A stretch of DNA of 64,000 nucleotides from Paractinoplanes lichenicola (GCF_016785085.1 NZ_JAENHO010000008.1:186001-250000); one strand, 5' to 3'; positions 26,395 to 36,952 are shown, numbered from the stretch's first letter. Program-made: numbers and translations. The notes: generated by a model not told the origin, from the letters alone.

Positions 26395-28185
26395 ATGACG
26401 AACGAGCGCACGGTGTCGGATCTGGTGGTGGAGCGGCTCACCGCGTGGGGAGTGGAGCGGGTCTTCGGCTACGCCGGTGACGGCATCGACGGCGTGATGG
26501 GGGCGCTGCGCCGGGCCGGGAAGCCGGCCTTCGTGCAGGCCCGGCACGAGGAGAACGCGGCGTTCATGGCGGTCGGGCACGCCAAATACACCGGTGGCGC
26601 GGGCGTCTGCCTGTCGACGCAGGGGCCGGGCGCGGTGCATCTGCTCAACGGGCTGTACGACGCCAAACTGGACGGCAAGCCGGTGGTGGCGATCGTCGGC
26701 CAGCAGGCGTCGACGGTGCTCGGCAGCTCGTATCAGCAGGAGATCGACCTGCAGCGGCTGTTCGGCGACGTGTGCGCGCAGTTCGTGCAGACCGCGCACA
26801 CCCCCGAGCAGCTGCCGATGCTGCTCGACCGGGCGTTCCGGACGGCGTTCGCGACGCGCAGCCCGACCTGCGTGATCCTGCCGCACGACGTGCAGACGGC
26901 CCCGGCGCCCGACCAGAGCACCCACGAGCACGGCGTGATGATGACCAGCCCCGGGCTGCGGCCGGCCCGGGTGGTGCCGTACGACGACGACCTGCGCGCG
27001 GCGGCCGAGGTGCTCTCCAGCGGCGAGCGGGTGGCCGTCATGGTGGGGCAGGGCGCGTACGGGGCGGCGGCCGAGATCGTCGAGCTGGTCGAGCGGCTCG
27101 GTGCGGGCGTCACGGCGTCGCTGCTGGGCAAGCCGGTGCTCGACGAGACCCTGCCGTTCCACACCGGCGTGATGGGTCACCTCGGCACCACGGCCAGCCA
27201 GCGGTTGATGGCCGAGTGCGACACGCTGCTGCTGGTCGGCACCAACGACCCGTGGACCGAGTTCTATCCGGTGCCGGGCCAGGCGCGGGCGGTGCAGATC
27301 GACATCGACGGGCGGCAGCTGGGCGTACGGTATCCGGTCGAGGTGCCGCTGGTCGGGGACGCGACCGAGACCGTGCGCGCGTTGACCGCCCTGGTCAAGC
27401 CGTCCGGCGGCCGGGCCTGGCGGGAGCGCGTCGAGGGCTGGGTGCGCGGCTGGCACGAGATCGCGCAGGCCCGCGCGGACGCCCCGGCCGAACCGCTCAA
27501 CCCCCAGCACGTCGTACGGTCGCTGACCGCCCGGCTGCCCGAGAACGCGCAGGTCGCCGTGGACGTCGGCTCGGTCGTCTACTGGTACGCCCGGCACCTG
27601 CGGCTGCCGCGCGGCGTGCCAGCCCACCTGTCGAGCACGCTGGCCTCGATGGGCTGCGGGATCCCGTACGGGCTGGCGGCGAAGCTGGCCGCCCGCGACC
27701 GGCCCGCCGTGGTGCTGAGCGGGGACGGGGCGATGCAGATGACCGGGCTCGCCGAGCTGGTCACGGTGGCCGCACGCTGGCGGGACTGGGCCGATCCGCG
27801 GTTCGTGGTCTGCGTGCTGAACAACCGCGACCTGGCCGAGGTGAGCTGGGAGCAGCGCGAGATGGAGAGCGAGCCCCGGTTCGTGACGTCGCAAGAGCTG
27901 CCCGACGTGCCGTACGACCGCTACGCCGAGCTGCTCGGGCTGCGCGGCCTGCGCGTGGAGTCGCCCGCCGAGATGACCGCCGCGTGGGAGACGGCCCTAG
28001 CCGCCGACCGTCCGGTGGTGATCGACGCGCGCACCGACCCGGCGATCCCGCTGCTGCCCCCGGGTCGCACCGCCGAGCAGGTCAAGGGCATGTATGCCGG
28101 GCTCGCGGCCGAGGAGGGCCCGCTCGCCCGCCGGGCCGAGCAGCACCTGCGCCGGGAGCGCGCCGACGAGGGGTTCACCGATTAA
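26395..28185 (+). CDS. thiamine-diphosphate-dependent enzyme (pyruvate oxidase/decarboxylase-like)
   Basis: A 596-residue ThDP enzyme with the usual three domains: PYR domain with catalytic Glu in RHEENAAFMA, the central NAD/FAD-type Rossmann domain (about 190-320) and the PP domain with the GDG...NN cofactor motif (LSGDGAMQMTGLAEL to VCVLNNRDLAEV). The best comparison is the pyruvate oxidase/acetolactate synthase superfamily (PoxB-like). Which 2-oxo acid is used, and whether FAD is bound, cannot be read. ATG 26395. A broken gene follows 10 bases later. Confidence 0.88.
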   Translation: MTNERTVSDLVVERLTAWGVERVFGYAGDGIDGVMGALRRAGKPAFVQARHEENAAFMAVGHAKYTGGAGVCLSTQGPGAVHLLNGLYDAKLDGKPVVAIVGQQASTVLGSSYQQEIDLQRLFGDVCAQFVQTAHTPEQLPMLLDRAFRTAFATRSPTCVILPHDVQTAPAPDQSTHEHGVMMTSPGLRPARVVPYDDDLRAAAEVLSSGERVAVMVGQGAYGAAAEIVELVERLGAGVTASLLGKPVLDETLPFHTGVMGHLGTTASQRLMAECDTLLLVGTNDPWTEFYPVPGQARAVQIDIDGRQLGVRYPVEVPLVGDATETVRALTALVKPSGGRAWRERVEGWVRGWHEIAQARADAPAEPLNPQHVVRSLTARLPENAQVAVDVGSVVYWYARHLRLPRGVPAHLSSTLASMGCGIPYGLAAKLAARDRPAVVLSGDGAMQMTGLAELVTVAARWRDWADPRFVVCVLNNRDLAEVSWEQREMESEPRFVTSQELPDVPYDRYAELLGLRGLRVESPAEMTAAWETALAADRPVVIDARTDPAIPLLPPGRTAEQVKGMYAGLAAEEGPLARRAEQHLRRERADEGFTD

Positions 28186-28194
28186 CCTGCCCGC

Positions 28195-28774
28195 ATGACG
28201 GTGCTCGACAACCGCGCGCTCAACCGGGCCCTGCTCGCCCGTCAGCTGCTCGACCGGCGGCACACCCGGTCCGCGTTCGACACCGTCGAGCATCTGTGCG
28301 GGCTGCAGGCGCAGGAACCGCACGAGCCCTATTACGGGCTGTGGAGCCGGCTCGACGGGTTCGAGCCGGCCGAGCTCGGCGAGTTGCTGCTGCGCGAGTC
28401 GCTCAAACGGCTCCGTCCGCAATTGCGCACTTTCCGCGACGTACGGGGAAGGGAGCTTTGACGTGCTGGACGGGGAGCTGCCCGACCCCGAGACGCCGGC
28501 GCCCCCGCGGTTTCTGCCCGCCTTCGACAATGTGGTGCTCGGGTTCGACGACCGCAGCCGCGTCATCGACGACGCCCATCGCCGGCTCAGCGTGGAGGGT
28601 GCCCGTTTTGTCCTCGTGGACGGGCGGGTGGCGGGCACCTGGCGGCCCGCACAGGAAGACTTGCAGGTCACGCTGTTCGGGCCGGACGGCGCCGACGCCG
28701 TGGAGGAGGAGGGCGATCAGCTGCGGGCGTGGCACGGTCTCGAAGGGCGTACGGTGGTGGAAATCCGGCGATAA
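28195..28774 (+). pseudogene. broken winged-helix DNA-binding-domain (DUF1006-type) gene
   Basis: The first 70 codons match the start of the roughly 370-residue winged-helix family (ALNRALLARQLL, VEHLCGLQAQEPHEPYYGLWSRL). They jump directly to the late motif LRPQLRTFRDV, so about 200 residues of the middle are missing. At 28459 a stop follows REL, and the natural continuation (FDVLDGELPDPETPAP, FLPAFDNVVLG) resumes in another frame until 28774. A large internal deletion plus a frameshift means no functional protein. The comparison with the family is from memory of its usual order. Confidence 0.8.
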
Positions 28775-28787
28775 CGGGGAGGCGCGG

Positions 28788-29960
<1,173 letters not shown>

Positions 29961-29994
29961 GCTGGACGATGACTGATTTGGCAAGCTTTCCGCC

Positions 29995-30342
29995 GTGGAA
30001 GCACTCCGGCTGATCCTGCTCTTCGTCCACCTGATCGGGTTCGCGCTGCTGCTCGGCGGGGCGATCGCCCAGTTCCTCTCCGGCAAGTTCCGGATCAACC
30101 CGGCCGTGCTGTGGGGCTCGATCATCCAGCTGGCCTCCGGCATCGGGCTGGCGGCCCCGCTGCGCGGCGGCGGCGACGCGGAGCCGAGCCCGATCAAGCT
30201 GGGCGTCAAGCTGCTGCTGGCCGTCCTGATCTTCATCATGGTCTTCATTCCGCGCAAGCGCGAGAACGTCAACAAGGGCCACTTCATCGGCATCATCACG
30301 CTCACCCTGGCCAACGCCGCGGTCGCCGTGTTCTGGCGCTGA
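29995..30342 (+). CDS. small integral membrane protein
   Basis: A 115-residue protein with about three or four hydrophobic segments (LILLFVHLIGFALLLGGAIA; VLWGSIIQLASGIGLAA; LLLAVLIFIMVFI; IITLTLANAAVAVF) and a basic loop PRKREN. No known domain. GTG 29995 gives a good N-in topology start. Possibly co-transcribed with the P450. Confidence 0.7.
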   Translation: MEALRLILLFVHLIGFALLLGGAIAQFLSGKFRINPAVLWGSIIQLASGIGLAAPLRGGGDAEPSPIKLGVKLLLAVLIFIMVFIPRKRENVNKGHFIGIITLTLANAAVAVFWR

Positions 30343-30399
30343 CGATGCCCCGTGATCTGCGTGACAGAACGCGCCGAACGGATGATTAGTCCTCGGCCG

Positions 30400-30425
30400 T
30401 TCGCCGCCGAATCCGTTGCGGCGAA
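30400..30425 (+). terminator. candidate terminator hairpin
   Basis: TTCGCCGC and GCGGCGAA are perfect complements around a 10-base loop, 58 bases after the membrane-protein stop. There is no U-tract, as is common in actinobacteria. Confidence 0.4.
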
Positions 30426-30557
30426 AGGCTTCCGGGCGCCGTCCTGCCCGTAATTGTCCGCTTCGTTTCCCGGCCAGAAACAATTGTTCTCGAACTCTAA
30501 ATAGGCCCCGGCCGCTCTCTTATGCAATTCATAGATTCCATGTGTAGGGTCCCGCAG

Positions 30558-30575
30558 GCCAGTTGATCAACTGGC
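30558..30575. promoter_or_regulatory. perfect 18-base palindrome upstream of the glycosyltransferase
   Basis: GCCAGTTGATCAACTGGC is fully self-complementary and lies 29 bases before the chosen start at 30604. The surrounding 100 bases are unusually A/T-rich. It is a candidate operator for a dimeric regulator; no matching regulator is obvious. Confidence 0.5.
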
Positions 30576-30603
30576 TTTCACGCCCGCCATGGAGCGCCCA
30601 GTC

Positions 30604-31551
30604 ATGACCGAGAGCATCGACGCCAGCGTCGTCATCCCCACGCACAGCGAACGCCGCTGGGCCTCCTTGCAGCGTACGGTCGCCTCGGCGCAGCAGCAGA
30701 AGACGACCCCGGCCGAGATCATCATCGTGGTCGACCACAACCCCGCGATGTTCGAGCGGGTCAAGGCCGAGTTCCCGGGCGTCACGGTGCTCGAGAACAC
30801 GTCGCTGCGCGGGGCCTCCGGCAACCGCAACACCGGCGCGTTCCACGCCCGCTCCGAGCTGATCGCCTTCCTCGACGACGACACCGTCGCCCACCCCACC
30901 TGGCTCGAGAACCTGGCCCGCCCGTTCGGCAACCCGGCCGTGGTCGGCGCGGGCGGCCTGATCGTCCCGGCCTGGGAACGCACGCGGCCGAGCTGGATGC
31001 CCGACGAGCTGCTCTGGACCGTCGGGGTCTCGTACGCGGGCATGCCGACCTCGGTCGCCGAGATCCGCAACGTCTGGTCGGCCAGCATGATGGTCCGCCG
31101 CGAGGCGTTTCTGAAGGTCGGCGGCTTCCGGGTCGGCTTCGGCAAGCTCGGCGACCAGAACCGCCCCGAGGACACCGAGCTCTGCCTGCGGATCAGCGCC
31201 GAGACCGGCGGCCACTGGATGTACGTGCCCGACTCGGTCATCGAGCACGACGTCCCCCTGGATCGTTCCACCTTCCGGTTCTTCCTGCGCCGCTGCTACG
31301 CCGAGGGGCGCGGCAAGGTGCAGATGGCCAGCCTGCTGCCGCGCGACCAGAAGCTCGGCGCCGAGCAGGACTACATCCGGCGTACGCTGCCCCGCGCGGT
31401 CGCCCGCAACCTCAAGGCGGCGACGCTGGGCCGGGGCGGCTATCACGCCCTGCGCGCCGCCACGGTGATCGCCGCCGTGGCCGCGGCCGGGTTCGGCGGG
31501 GGAGTCGAGACGATCGCCGGCCTCGGCGAGTCCGAGGCCGCCACCCGCTGA
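30604..31551 (+). CDS. family 2 glycosyltransferase
   Basis: A 315-residue GT-A enzyme. The nucleotide-sugar fold is visible as SVVIPTHSERRW, IIIVVDHN, GNRNTGAF and the DXD-like LIAFLDDDTVA; later NRPEDTELCLRI is the acceptor-side ED motif. A weak hydrophobic stretch near the C-terminus (TVIAAVAAAGFG) may touch the membrane. I chose ATG 30604 because GGAG sits nine bases upstream; ATG 30589 would add five residues. It may build a cell-surface glycan. A candidate terminator overlaps its stop. Confidence 0.85.
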   Translation: MTESIDASVVIPTHSERRWASLQRTVASAQQQKTTPAEIIIVVDHNPAMFERVKAEFPGVTVLENTSLRGASGNRNTGAFHARSELIAFLDDDTVAHPTWLENLARPFGNPAVVGAGGLIVPAWERTRPSWMPDELLWTVGVSYAGMPTSVAEIRNVWSASMMVRREAFLKVGGFRVGFGKLGDQNRPEDTELCLRISAETGGHWMYVPDSVIEHDVPLDRSTFRFFLRRCYAEGRGKVQMASLLPRDQKLGAEQDYIRRTLPRAVARNLKAATLGRGGYHALRAATVIAAVAAAGFGGGVETIAGLGESEAATR

Positions 31552-31567
31552 CCTGCCCCTGGTCAGC
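31547..31567 (+). terminator. candidate terminator hairpin at the glycosyltransferase stop
   Basis: GCTGACC and GGTCAGC pair around a seven-base loop and include the stop codon. The stem is short, so this is tentative. Confidence 0.3.
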
Positions 31568-31612
31568 CATTCGTCGCCGCCGATTAACCCCCGATCTTTA
31601 GCGTCCGGGCTC

Positions 31613-32782
31613 ATGCGAAAGATCGCCGTCATCGGCCTGCTCGCCCTCACCGCGTCGATGGTGGGAACACCGTCGTACGCCGGGGGCTCTCACAAGCCCA
31701 CCCTGACCGGCTGGGCCTCGCTGCCCGCCGGCACGTTCGTCCCGGGCAGCGAGCCCTCCGGCGCGCTCGTCACCGGCAACCTCAACGGCTTCACCGCGCC
31801 GTTCGCCGACCAGCCGATCCAGGGCTTCTCCGGCATCGTCGACAACGGCGACGGCACCTTCGACGTGCTGTCCGACAACGGCTACGGCAACCAGGCCAAC
31901 TCGGGCGACTTCCTGCTGCGCGTCCAGAAGCTGGCGCCGGTCTTCAAGAGCAACAAGGTCGACGTGCTCGGCGGCATCACGCTGACCGACCCGAACGCCA
32001 AGGTGCCGTGGAAGCTCACCCGTGCCGACCGCGTGCTCACCGGCGCCGACTTCGACCCCGAGTCGATCGTGAAGGTGGCCGACGGCTCGTACTGGATCGG
32101 CGACGAGTTCGGCCCCTACCTGCTGCACTTCGACCGCGCGGGCCGCCTGCTCGACGCCCCGGTCGCGCTGCCCGGCGTGATCGCGCCCGAGACCGCCGCC
32201 CGTACGGGGGAGACCGCCACCGCCCGCAGCAGCAAGGGCTTCGAAGGCCTGGCCGTGGCACCCGACGGCCGGCACCTCTACGCCCTGCTCGAGGGCACGG
32301 TGACCGGCGACCCGGCCGGCTCGCTGCGCCTGAACGAGTTCGATGTTTTGAGAAAGCAGTACACCGGCAAGCGCTGGACCTACCAGCTCGACAACCCCGA
32401 CTTCGCCATCGGCGACGCCATCTCGATCGCCGACGGCCGCTTCCTGATCATCGAGCGCGACAACGGCCAGGGCGCCACCGCCGTCACGAAGAAGATCTAC
32501 GAGGCTGTCGTTCAGCGGGATGGGTCGCTGAAGAAGACCCTTGTGGTCGACCTGATGAACGTCTCGAACCCTCGCAAAATCGGTGGTTTCGGCACGACCT
32601 TCACGTTCCCGTTCCAGACCATCGAGGACGTGGTGATCCTCGATAACCGCACGATCGCGGTCCTGAACGACAACAACTTCCCGTTCTCCACCGGCCGCAG
32701 CGCCACCGCCGCCGACAACAACGAGTGGATCACCATCGCCCTGCCGTCCTCGCTCCGCGTCGACCGCCGCCTCCTGCCGTAG
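31613..32782 (+). CDS. secreted phytase-like esterase domain protein
   Basis: A 389-residue exported protein. Residues 1-23 form a Sec signal peptide (basic start, ALTASMVG core, SYAGG cleavage region). The rest is the esterase-like activity of phytase beta-propeller family: GFSGIVDNGDGTFDVLSDNGYG, FDPESIVKVADGSYWIGDEFGP, KGFEGLAVAPDGRHLYALLEG, and the acidic close NDNNFPFSTG. Members may hydrolyse phosphate esters in calcium-dependent fashion; real phytase activity is not shown by the sequence. It is followed by 945 bases without a gene. Confidence 0.85.
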   Translation: MRKIAVIGLLALTASMVGTPSYAGGSHKPTLTGWASLPAGTFVPGSEPSGALVTGNLNGFTAPFADQPIQGFSGIVDNGDGTFDVLSDNGYGNQANSGDFLLRVQKLAPVFKSNKVDVLGGITLTDPNAKVPWKLTRADRVLTGADFDPESIVKVADGSYWIGDEFGPYLLHFDRAGRLLDAPVALPGVIAPETAARTGETATARSSKGFEGLAVAPDGRHLYALLEGTVTGDPAGSLRLNEFDVLRKQYTGKRWTYQLDNPDFAIGDAISIADGRFLIIERDNGQGATAVTKKIYEAVVQRDGSLKKTLVVDLMNVSNPRKIGGFGTTFTFPFQTIEDVVILDNRTIAVLNDNNFPFSTGRSATAADNNEWITIALPSSLRVDRRLLP

Positions 32783-33727
32783 CGGCGACTTTCCTTGCTT
32801 TCGCTTTCAGCGGCCCGTCGCGCTCCTTTTCCCGTACGACCTAGGATTGGTCCCCAAGGCGCACGGGCCGCTGATTGCAACAACATCACTCCACCCGGCC
32901 TCCGGCGGCCCCATGTGGTCAAGCGCCCGCGCCCCCACGATCCGGCCAGGCCCGCCTCCCCGCGCGGGGTCTGACCTCGGCTGAGCTGCCCCGCCGTCGC
33001 CCCGACCGTCCGACGGGCCGTATTGGCCCCGATCGGCCGTGCTGACCCGACGGGACGTGCTGGCCCGGGCCGTCTGGCCGCCCGAGCCTTCCTGGGCTTT
33101 CTGATCAGCCGACGCCCCGGCCAGCTGCGAACGTGCACATTCGCGAGGCCAAGCCGAGCCCGCAGGCGACCGGACGCCAATGCACCTGCCCTGACATCGC
33201 GCCGCGCGGGCCCCACCCTGACGACCTAGCCTCCTAGGATGCACCAACAGCCAGTAACGTGCGCGATCCGGAGGCGGGCGACCTGTCCTCGTATCGCGGA
33301 TCCGGAGACGACCCCGCACCGGGACGAGCAACCCCCGGTTCGTTCTATCGGATACGCGACCAACGGATCCCGCCCCGAGCGACCCCCGCTCCCGGAGCGA
33401 CCCGCCCCCGTCCGCCACCCCGCCCCGGCGACCCGGCCCGTGGTCGCGATGGCCGGATTTGCCGCGTGTGCAACATATTTCGCCGCCCGGCTCGGTAGGG
33501 GATCGGGGCCGCTTTGTCCGGAGTGGAGCGGCGGCCCGGCAGTGTGACCAAGAAATTTATCAAGACTTTTACCACCCCCGATTGTGATCGTTCCGCAGGT
33601 AGTGGAAACGGTGTCTCCGTACGCGGCCTCATTGTCTAAAGTGGAGTGATAACTCCGTTACAAAGGGGACGCTAGGCTGATGATCGGTCAGTCGGCTGTT
33701 AATGCGACATAAGGGACGGGGGCAGTT
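32783..33727. other. 945-base stretch with no convincing gene
   Basis: Open frames exist on both strands but are low-complexity, Arg/Gly/Pro-rich and match nothing I recognise. The first 700 bases are very GC-rich. The last 190 contain A/T-rich patches and the probable promoter of the TetR gene. A small inverted repeat CCTAG/CTAGG is at 33225-33238. No tRNA-like cloverleaf was found. Confidence 0.6.
33643..33656. promoter_or_regulatory. candidate TetR operator
   Basis: GGAGT and ACTCC pair around GATA, about 75 bases before the TetR start and in its likely promoter. Autoregulation by the TetR protein is inferred; the arms are short. Confidence 0.35.
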
Positions 33728-34288
33728 ATGACCGCGCGGGCGCCGCGTGCTGATGCTTTGCGAAACCGGTCGAGGGTGCTTGCCGCGGCCGAGCAAGTCT
33801 TCGTGGCGCGGGGCACAACGGTGTCGACCGAAGAAGTGGCCCGCGCGGCCGGCGTCGGCATCGGCACGGTCTTCCGCCACTTCCCGACCAAGGCCGCGCT
33901 CATCGAGGCGGTCTTCCGCGAGCGGCTCCGCCGGTTCGCCGAGGAGGCCGACCGGCTGGTCGAGTCCGACGACCCCGCCGCCGCGATCTGGACCTTCCTC
34001 ACCCTCATGGCTGAGGTAGCGGCGGGCAAGGACGCTTGGACCGACGCCTTCACCGCGGCCGACCTGCACGAGGCCCTGACCCCGGCCCGCGAGCAGCTGC
34101 CCCGCGCGCTGGGCGCCCTGCTCGTACGGGCCCAGGCGGTCAACGCCATCCGGCAGGACGTCACGGTCTCCGAGCTGACCGCCCTCATGCTCGCCGTCTC
34201 GCGGGTCCCCGACCAGCCCGCCGACGGCGCACCCCTGCGAGCCCGAGTCTTGAGCATCGTCTTCGACGGCCTGCGCCCACAGGGGTAG
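33728..34288 (+). CDS. TetR-family transcriptional regulator
   Basis: A 186-residue repressor. The helix-turn-helix is plain: RVLAAAEQVFVARGTTVSTEEVARAAGVGIGTVFRHFPTK, with the family's GxFRHF signature. The helical C-domain binds an unknown ligand. ATG 33728 follows GGGACGGGGG. It is followed in the same direction by an unknown protein and an acyl-CoA synthetase, which it may control. Confidence 0.9.
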   Translation: MTARAPRADALRNRSRVLAAAEQVFVARGTTVSTEEVARAAGVGIGTVFRHFPTKAALIEAVFRERLRRFAEEADRLVESDDPAAAIWTFLTLMAEVAAGKDAWTDAFTAADLHEALTPAREQLPRALGALLVRAQAVNAIRQDVTVSELTALMLAVSRVPDQPADGAPLRARVLSIVFDGLRPQG

Positions 34289-34317
34289 CGGCAGCCGGTC
34301 GCGGCTAGGGTGGGTCC

Positions 34318-34896
34318 GTGGCTGCGTTGAGTGTCGCCTGGGTGGACGAGCAGTACGACCGGGAGAATGCGGGTCTGGGGCGCAGCCGGTTCGCCGAGCA
34401 CGTCTGGGTGCACGCCAAGGAGTTCGACGACTGCTGGGGTGACATCTCGCCCGTCGGGTTCGCGTGTGTGGCCTGGCGGCTGGCGACCGCGCCGCATCTC
34501 GACCCGGGGTTCGTACGGGTGCATCGACGCGTGCTGCGGGCCGAGCTGAGACGCAACACGTGGGACGGTTCGCTCACCGCCGCCGTCGACCTGGTCGCGC
34601 CCTGGCCGGGGGAGCTGAGCACGTCGAAGAGCTGGACCCAGGATCGTGGCTGGCGCGGCTGGCCCGAGACGTTCGGGCAGTTCCTGGCGCCGTCGCAAGA
34701 GGAGCTGGCCCGCATCCCGCACGCGCGCTCGACCGTGCTCGTCGAGGCGCCGCTCGCGTTCGCCGGGCTGCCCGCGCTCCCCGACAGCCCCGGCCCCGAG
34801 CTTCCCGAGCTGGCCGAACGCACCGTCACCGTCCTGGTCCGCGAGCTCAACGACCTGCTGTCCCCGATGGTCACCCAGCTGGAGGCGACCCGATGA
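34318..34896 (+). CDS. hypothetical protein, 192 aa
   Basis: A soluble protein rich in Trp (WVDEQYDREN, WGDISPVGFACVAWRL, WTQDRGWRGWPETF), family unknown to me. GTG 34318. The stop overlaps the start of the acyl-CoA synthetase gene by four bases, so the two are translationally coupled. Confidence 0.65.
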   Translation: MAALSVAWVDEQYDRENAGLGRSRFAEHVWVHAKEFDDCWGDISPVGFACVAWRLATAPHLDPGFVRVHRRVLRAELRRNTWDGSLTAAVDLVAPWPGELSTSKSWTQDRGWRGWPETFGQFLAPSQEELARIPHARSTVLVEAPLAFAGLPALPDSPGPELPELAERTVTVLVRELNDLLSPMVTQLEATR

Positions 34897-36224
34897 GCCG
34901 GCTGCTCGGCGCGCTTCACAATGCCGAGGACCAAGCTGACGCCGTACGGGCGCAAGGGGTTGGTCTGTCGCGGCAGGAGCTGCTCGGCCGGGCCGCGGCG
35001 GTGGCGAACGAGATCACCGGTCGCCGGATGGTGGCCGTGGAGGCGACGCCCACGCTCGACACCGTGGTCGCCATCACCGGGGCGTTGCTGGCCGGCGTCC
35101 CCGTCGTGCCGATCCCGCCCGACGCGGGGGAGCTGGAGCGCGCGCACATCCTCGCCGACTCGGGCGCCGAGCTGATCGACACCCGGCAGCGGGCCGCGAG
35201 CAACGACGTTCCACCCGAGCCCGACGCCACGCGGCCGGCCCTGATCCTCTACACCAGCGGCACGACTGGCGCGCCCAAAGGGGTCGTGATCTCGCGGGCG
35301 GCGCTGGCGGCCGACCTGGACGCGCTGGCCGAGGTCTGGCAGTGGACGCCGGACGACACGCTCGTGCACGGGTTGCCGCTTTTCCACGTGCACGGCCTGG
35401 TGCTGGGAGTGCACGGCCCGCTCCGGCTCGGTTCGCGGCTCGTGCACACCGGCAAGCCCACCCCGCAGGCGTACGCGGCCACGCCCGGAACGCTGTATTT
35501 CGGCGTGCCCACCGTCTGGTCGCGGGTCTGCGCCGCCCCCACCGAGGCCCGCGAGCTCGCCCGGGCCCGCCTGCTGGTCTCGGGCAGCGCGCCCCTGCCG
35601 GTGCCGGTGTTCGAGCGGCTGCGGACGCTGACCGGTCAGGCCCCGGTCGAGCGGTACGGCATGACGGAAACCCTGATCACGGTGAGCGCCCGCGCCGACG
35701 GGGAACGCCGCGCCGGGCACGTGGGCCTGCCGGTGCCCGGGGTCGAGACGCGCCTGGTCGACGACACCGGGGCGGTGCTGCGGCCCGGGGCCGAGATCGG
35801 GCATCTGCAGGTGCGCGGGGCGACGCTGTTCGACGGCTACCTCAATCACGGCCGGCCCGAGCGGGAGGGCTGGTTCGAGACCGGCGACGTGGCCACGATC
35901 GGCGCCGACGGGTGGCACCGCATCGTCGGGCGCGCCTCCACCGACCTGATCAAGACCGGGGGCTACCGGGTCGGGGCGGGCGAGGTCGAGGACGCGTTGC
36001 TGCTGCACCCCGCGGTCCAGGAGGCTGCCGTCGTCGGCACCCCGCACCCTGATCTCGGCGAGCAGATCACCGCGTACGTGGTCGCGGACGGGACGACGGA
36101 GCGCGAGCTGATCGATTTCGTCGCCGCCGGCCTGTCCGTGCACAAACGCCCCCGCGCGGTGCACCTGGTCGGCAGCCTGCCCCGCAACGCGATGGGCAAG
36201 GTGCAGAAGGCGGCGTTACGGTAG
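34893..36224 (+). CDS. acyl-CoA synthetase, FadD36/malonyl-CoA-synthetase type
   Basis: A 443-residue ANL enzyme that would activate a carboxylate as acyl-AMP and transfer it to CoA. Motifs: P-loop LYTSGTTGAPKG, YGMTET (A5), GWFETGDVA (A7), DLIKTGGYRVGAGEVE and the C-terminal catalytic Lys in PRNAMGKVQK. At 443 residues it is short for the superfamily, matching FadD36 and malonyl-CoA synthetases. Substrate choice cannot be fixed; a short or dicarboxylic acid is likely. ATG in a four-base overlap with the previous gene. Confidence 0.88.
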   Translation: MSRLLGALHNAEDQADAVRAQGVGLSRQELLGRAAAVANEITGRRMVAVEATPTLDTVVAITGALLAGVPVVPIPPDAGELERAHILADSGAELIDTRQRAASNDVPPEPDATRPALILYTSGTTGAPKGVVISRAALAADLDALAEVWQWTPDDTLVHGLPLFHVHGLVLGVHGPLRLGSRLVHTGKPTPQAYAATPGTLYFGVPTVWSRVCAAPTEARELARARLLVSGSAPLPVPVFERLRTLTGQAPVERYGMTETLITVSARADGERRAGHVGLPVPGVETRLVDDTGAVLRPGAEIGHLQVRGATLFDGYLNHGRPEREGWFETGDVATIGADGWHRIVGRASTDLIKTGGYRVGAGEVEDALLLHPAVQEAAVVGTPHPDLGEQITAYVVADGTTERELIDFVAAGLSVHKRPRAVHLVGSLPRNAMGKVQKAALR

Positions 36225-36229
36225 GCCCG

Positions 36230-36952
36230 ATGAGGGTCTGGTTGACGCCACAGTTCTGGCTGCGCGTGCTCATCGTCGGTTCCGGTCTGGTCGGCCTGCT
36301 CGTCGGCGACCACCGCATCGTCTACTACACGTGCCAGAGCAACCTGATCACCCTGGGCTACTTCGGCGGCGTCCTCTATTGGATGGTCCGCCGCCGCACC
36401 ACCGACCCAGCCGCACCCCGCCTGCGCGGCGCGGTCACCCTGTGGATCGTCATCACCGGCCTGATCTCCCATTTCATGCTGCAGAACGGCGAAAACCCGC
36501 TACCCGGCCTGGTCGCCCCCGACGTCGCCAGCCGCGTCACGAACTGGTCGATGTTCCTGGTCCACTACGCCGTCCCCCTGCTGGTCCTGGCCGACTGGAT
36601 CCTGTTCGGCCCCCGCCGCGTCTCCCCGTGGCGCGACCTGGGCCTGTGGATCCTCTTCCCCCTCGCCTACGGCGCCACGTCGGTCGCCCGCGCGATCCTG
36701 TTCCCCACGGTCAGCGCCCGCTACCCGTACTTCTTCCTCGACCCCACCACCCACGGCTACGACTGGGTGGCCGGCCAATTCCTCGAACTGGGCGTGATCT
36801 TCGCCGTCCTCGGCGCCGCCCTGCTGGGAATCGACCGCCTGGCCGCCCGCCTGCGCCCCACCACCCCGGCGGCCCCCTCCGACGAGGTCGGCTCGCCCGC
36901 CCTGGCTATACCCGCACGATCGGGCCCGGCCAGAGCCGGCGAGCCAGGGTGA
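36230..36952 (+). CDS. Pr6Pr-type integral membrane protein
   Basis: A 240-residue protein with six hydrophobic segments and a family-typical YYTCQSNLITLGYF stretch after the first helix, as in the Pr6Pr membrane family (function unknown). The tail from about residue 205 is Pro/Ala-rich and cytosolic. It starts five bases after the synthetase stop, so it is probably in that operon. The last 47 bases overlap the convergent gene. Confidence 0.75.
   Translation: MRVWLTPQFWLRVLIVGSGLVGLLVGDHRIVYYTCQSNLITLGYFGGVLYWMVRRRTTDPAAPRLRGAVTLWIVITGLISHFMLQNGENPLPGLVAPDVASRVTNWSMFLVHYAVPLLVLADWILFGPRRVSPWRDLGLWILFPLAYGATSVARAILFPTVSARYPYFFLDPTTHGYDWVAGQFLELGVIFAVLGAALLGIDRLAARLRPTTPAAPSDEVGSPALAIPARSGPARAGEPG

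Noticed and set aside
26056..27894. 612-codon open frame on the minus strand
   Set aside because: Only its last 84 codons (26056-26310) have a ribosome-binding site and lie outside the ThDP gene; the rest is antisense.
26772..28787. open frame continuing upstream of the P450
   Set aside because: This part overlaps the ThDP enzyme in another frame and is Arg/Ala-rich without motifs; the P450 starts at 28788.
32807..33418. 203-codon minus-strand frame in the gene-free stretch
   Set aside because: Low complexity, Arg/Gly-rich, no ribosome-binding site and no domain.
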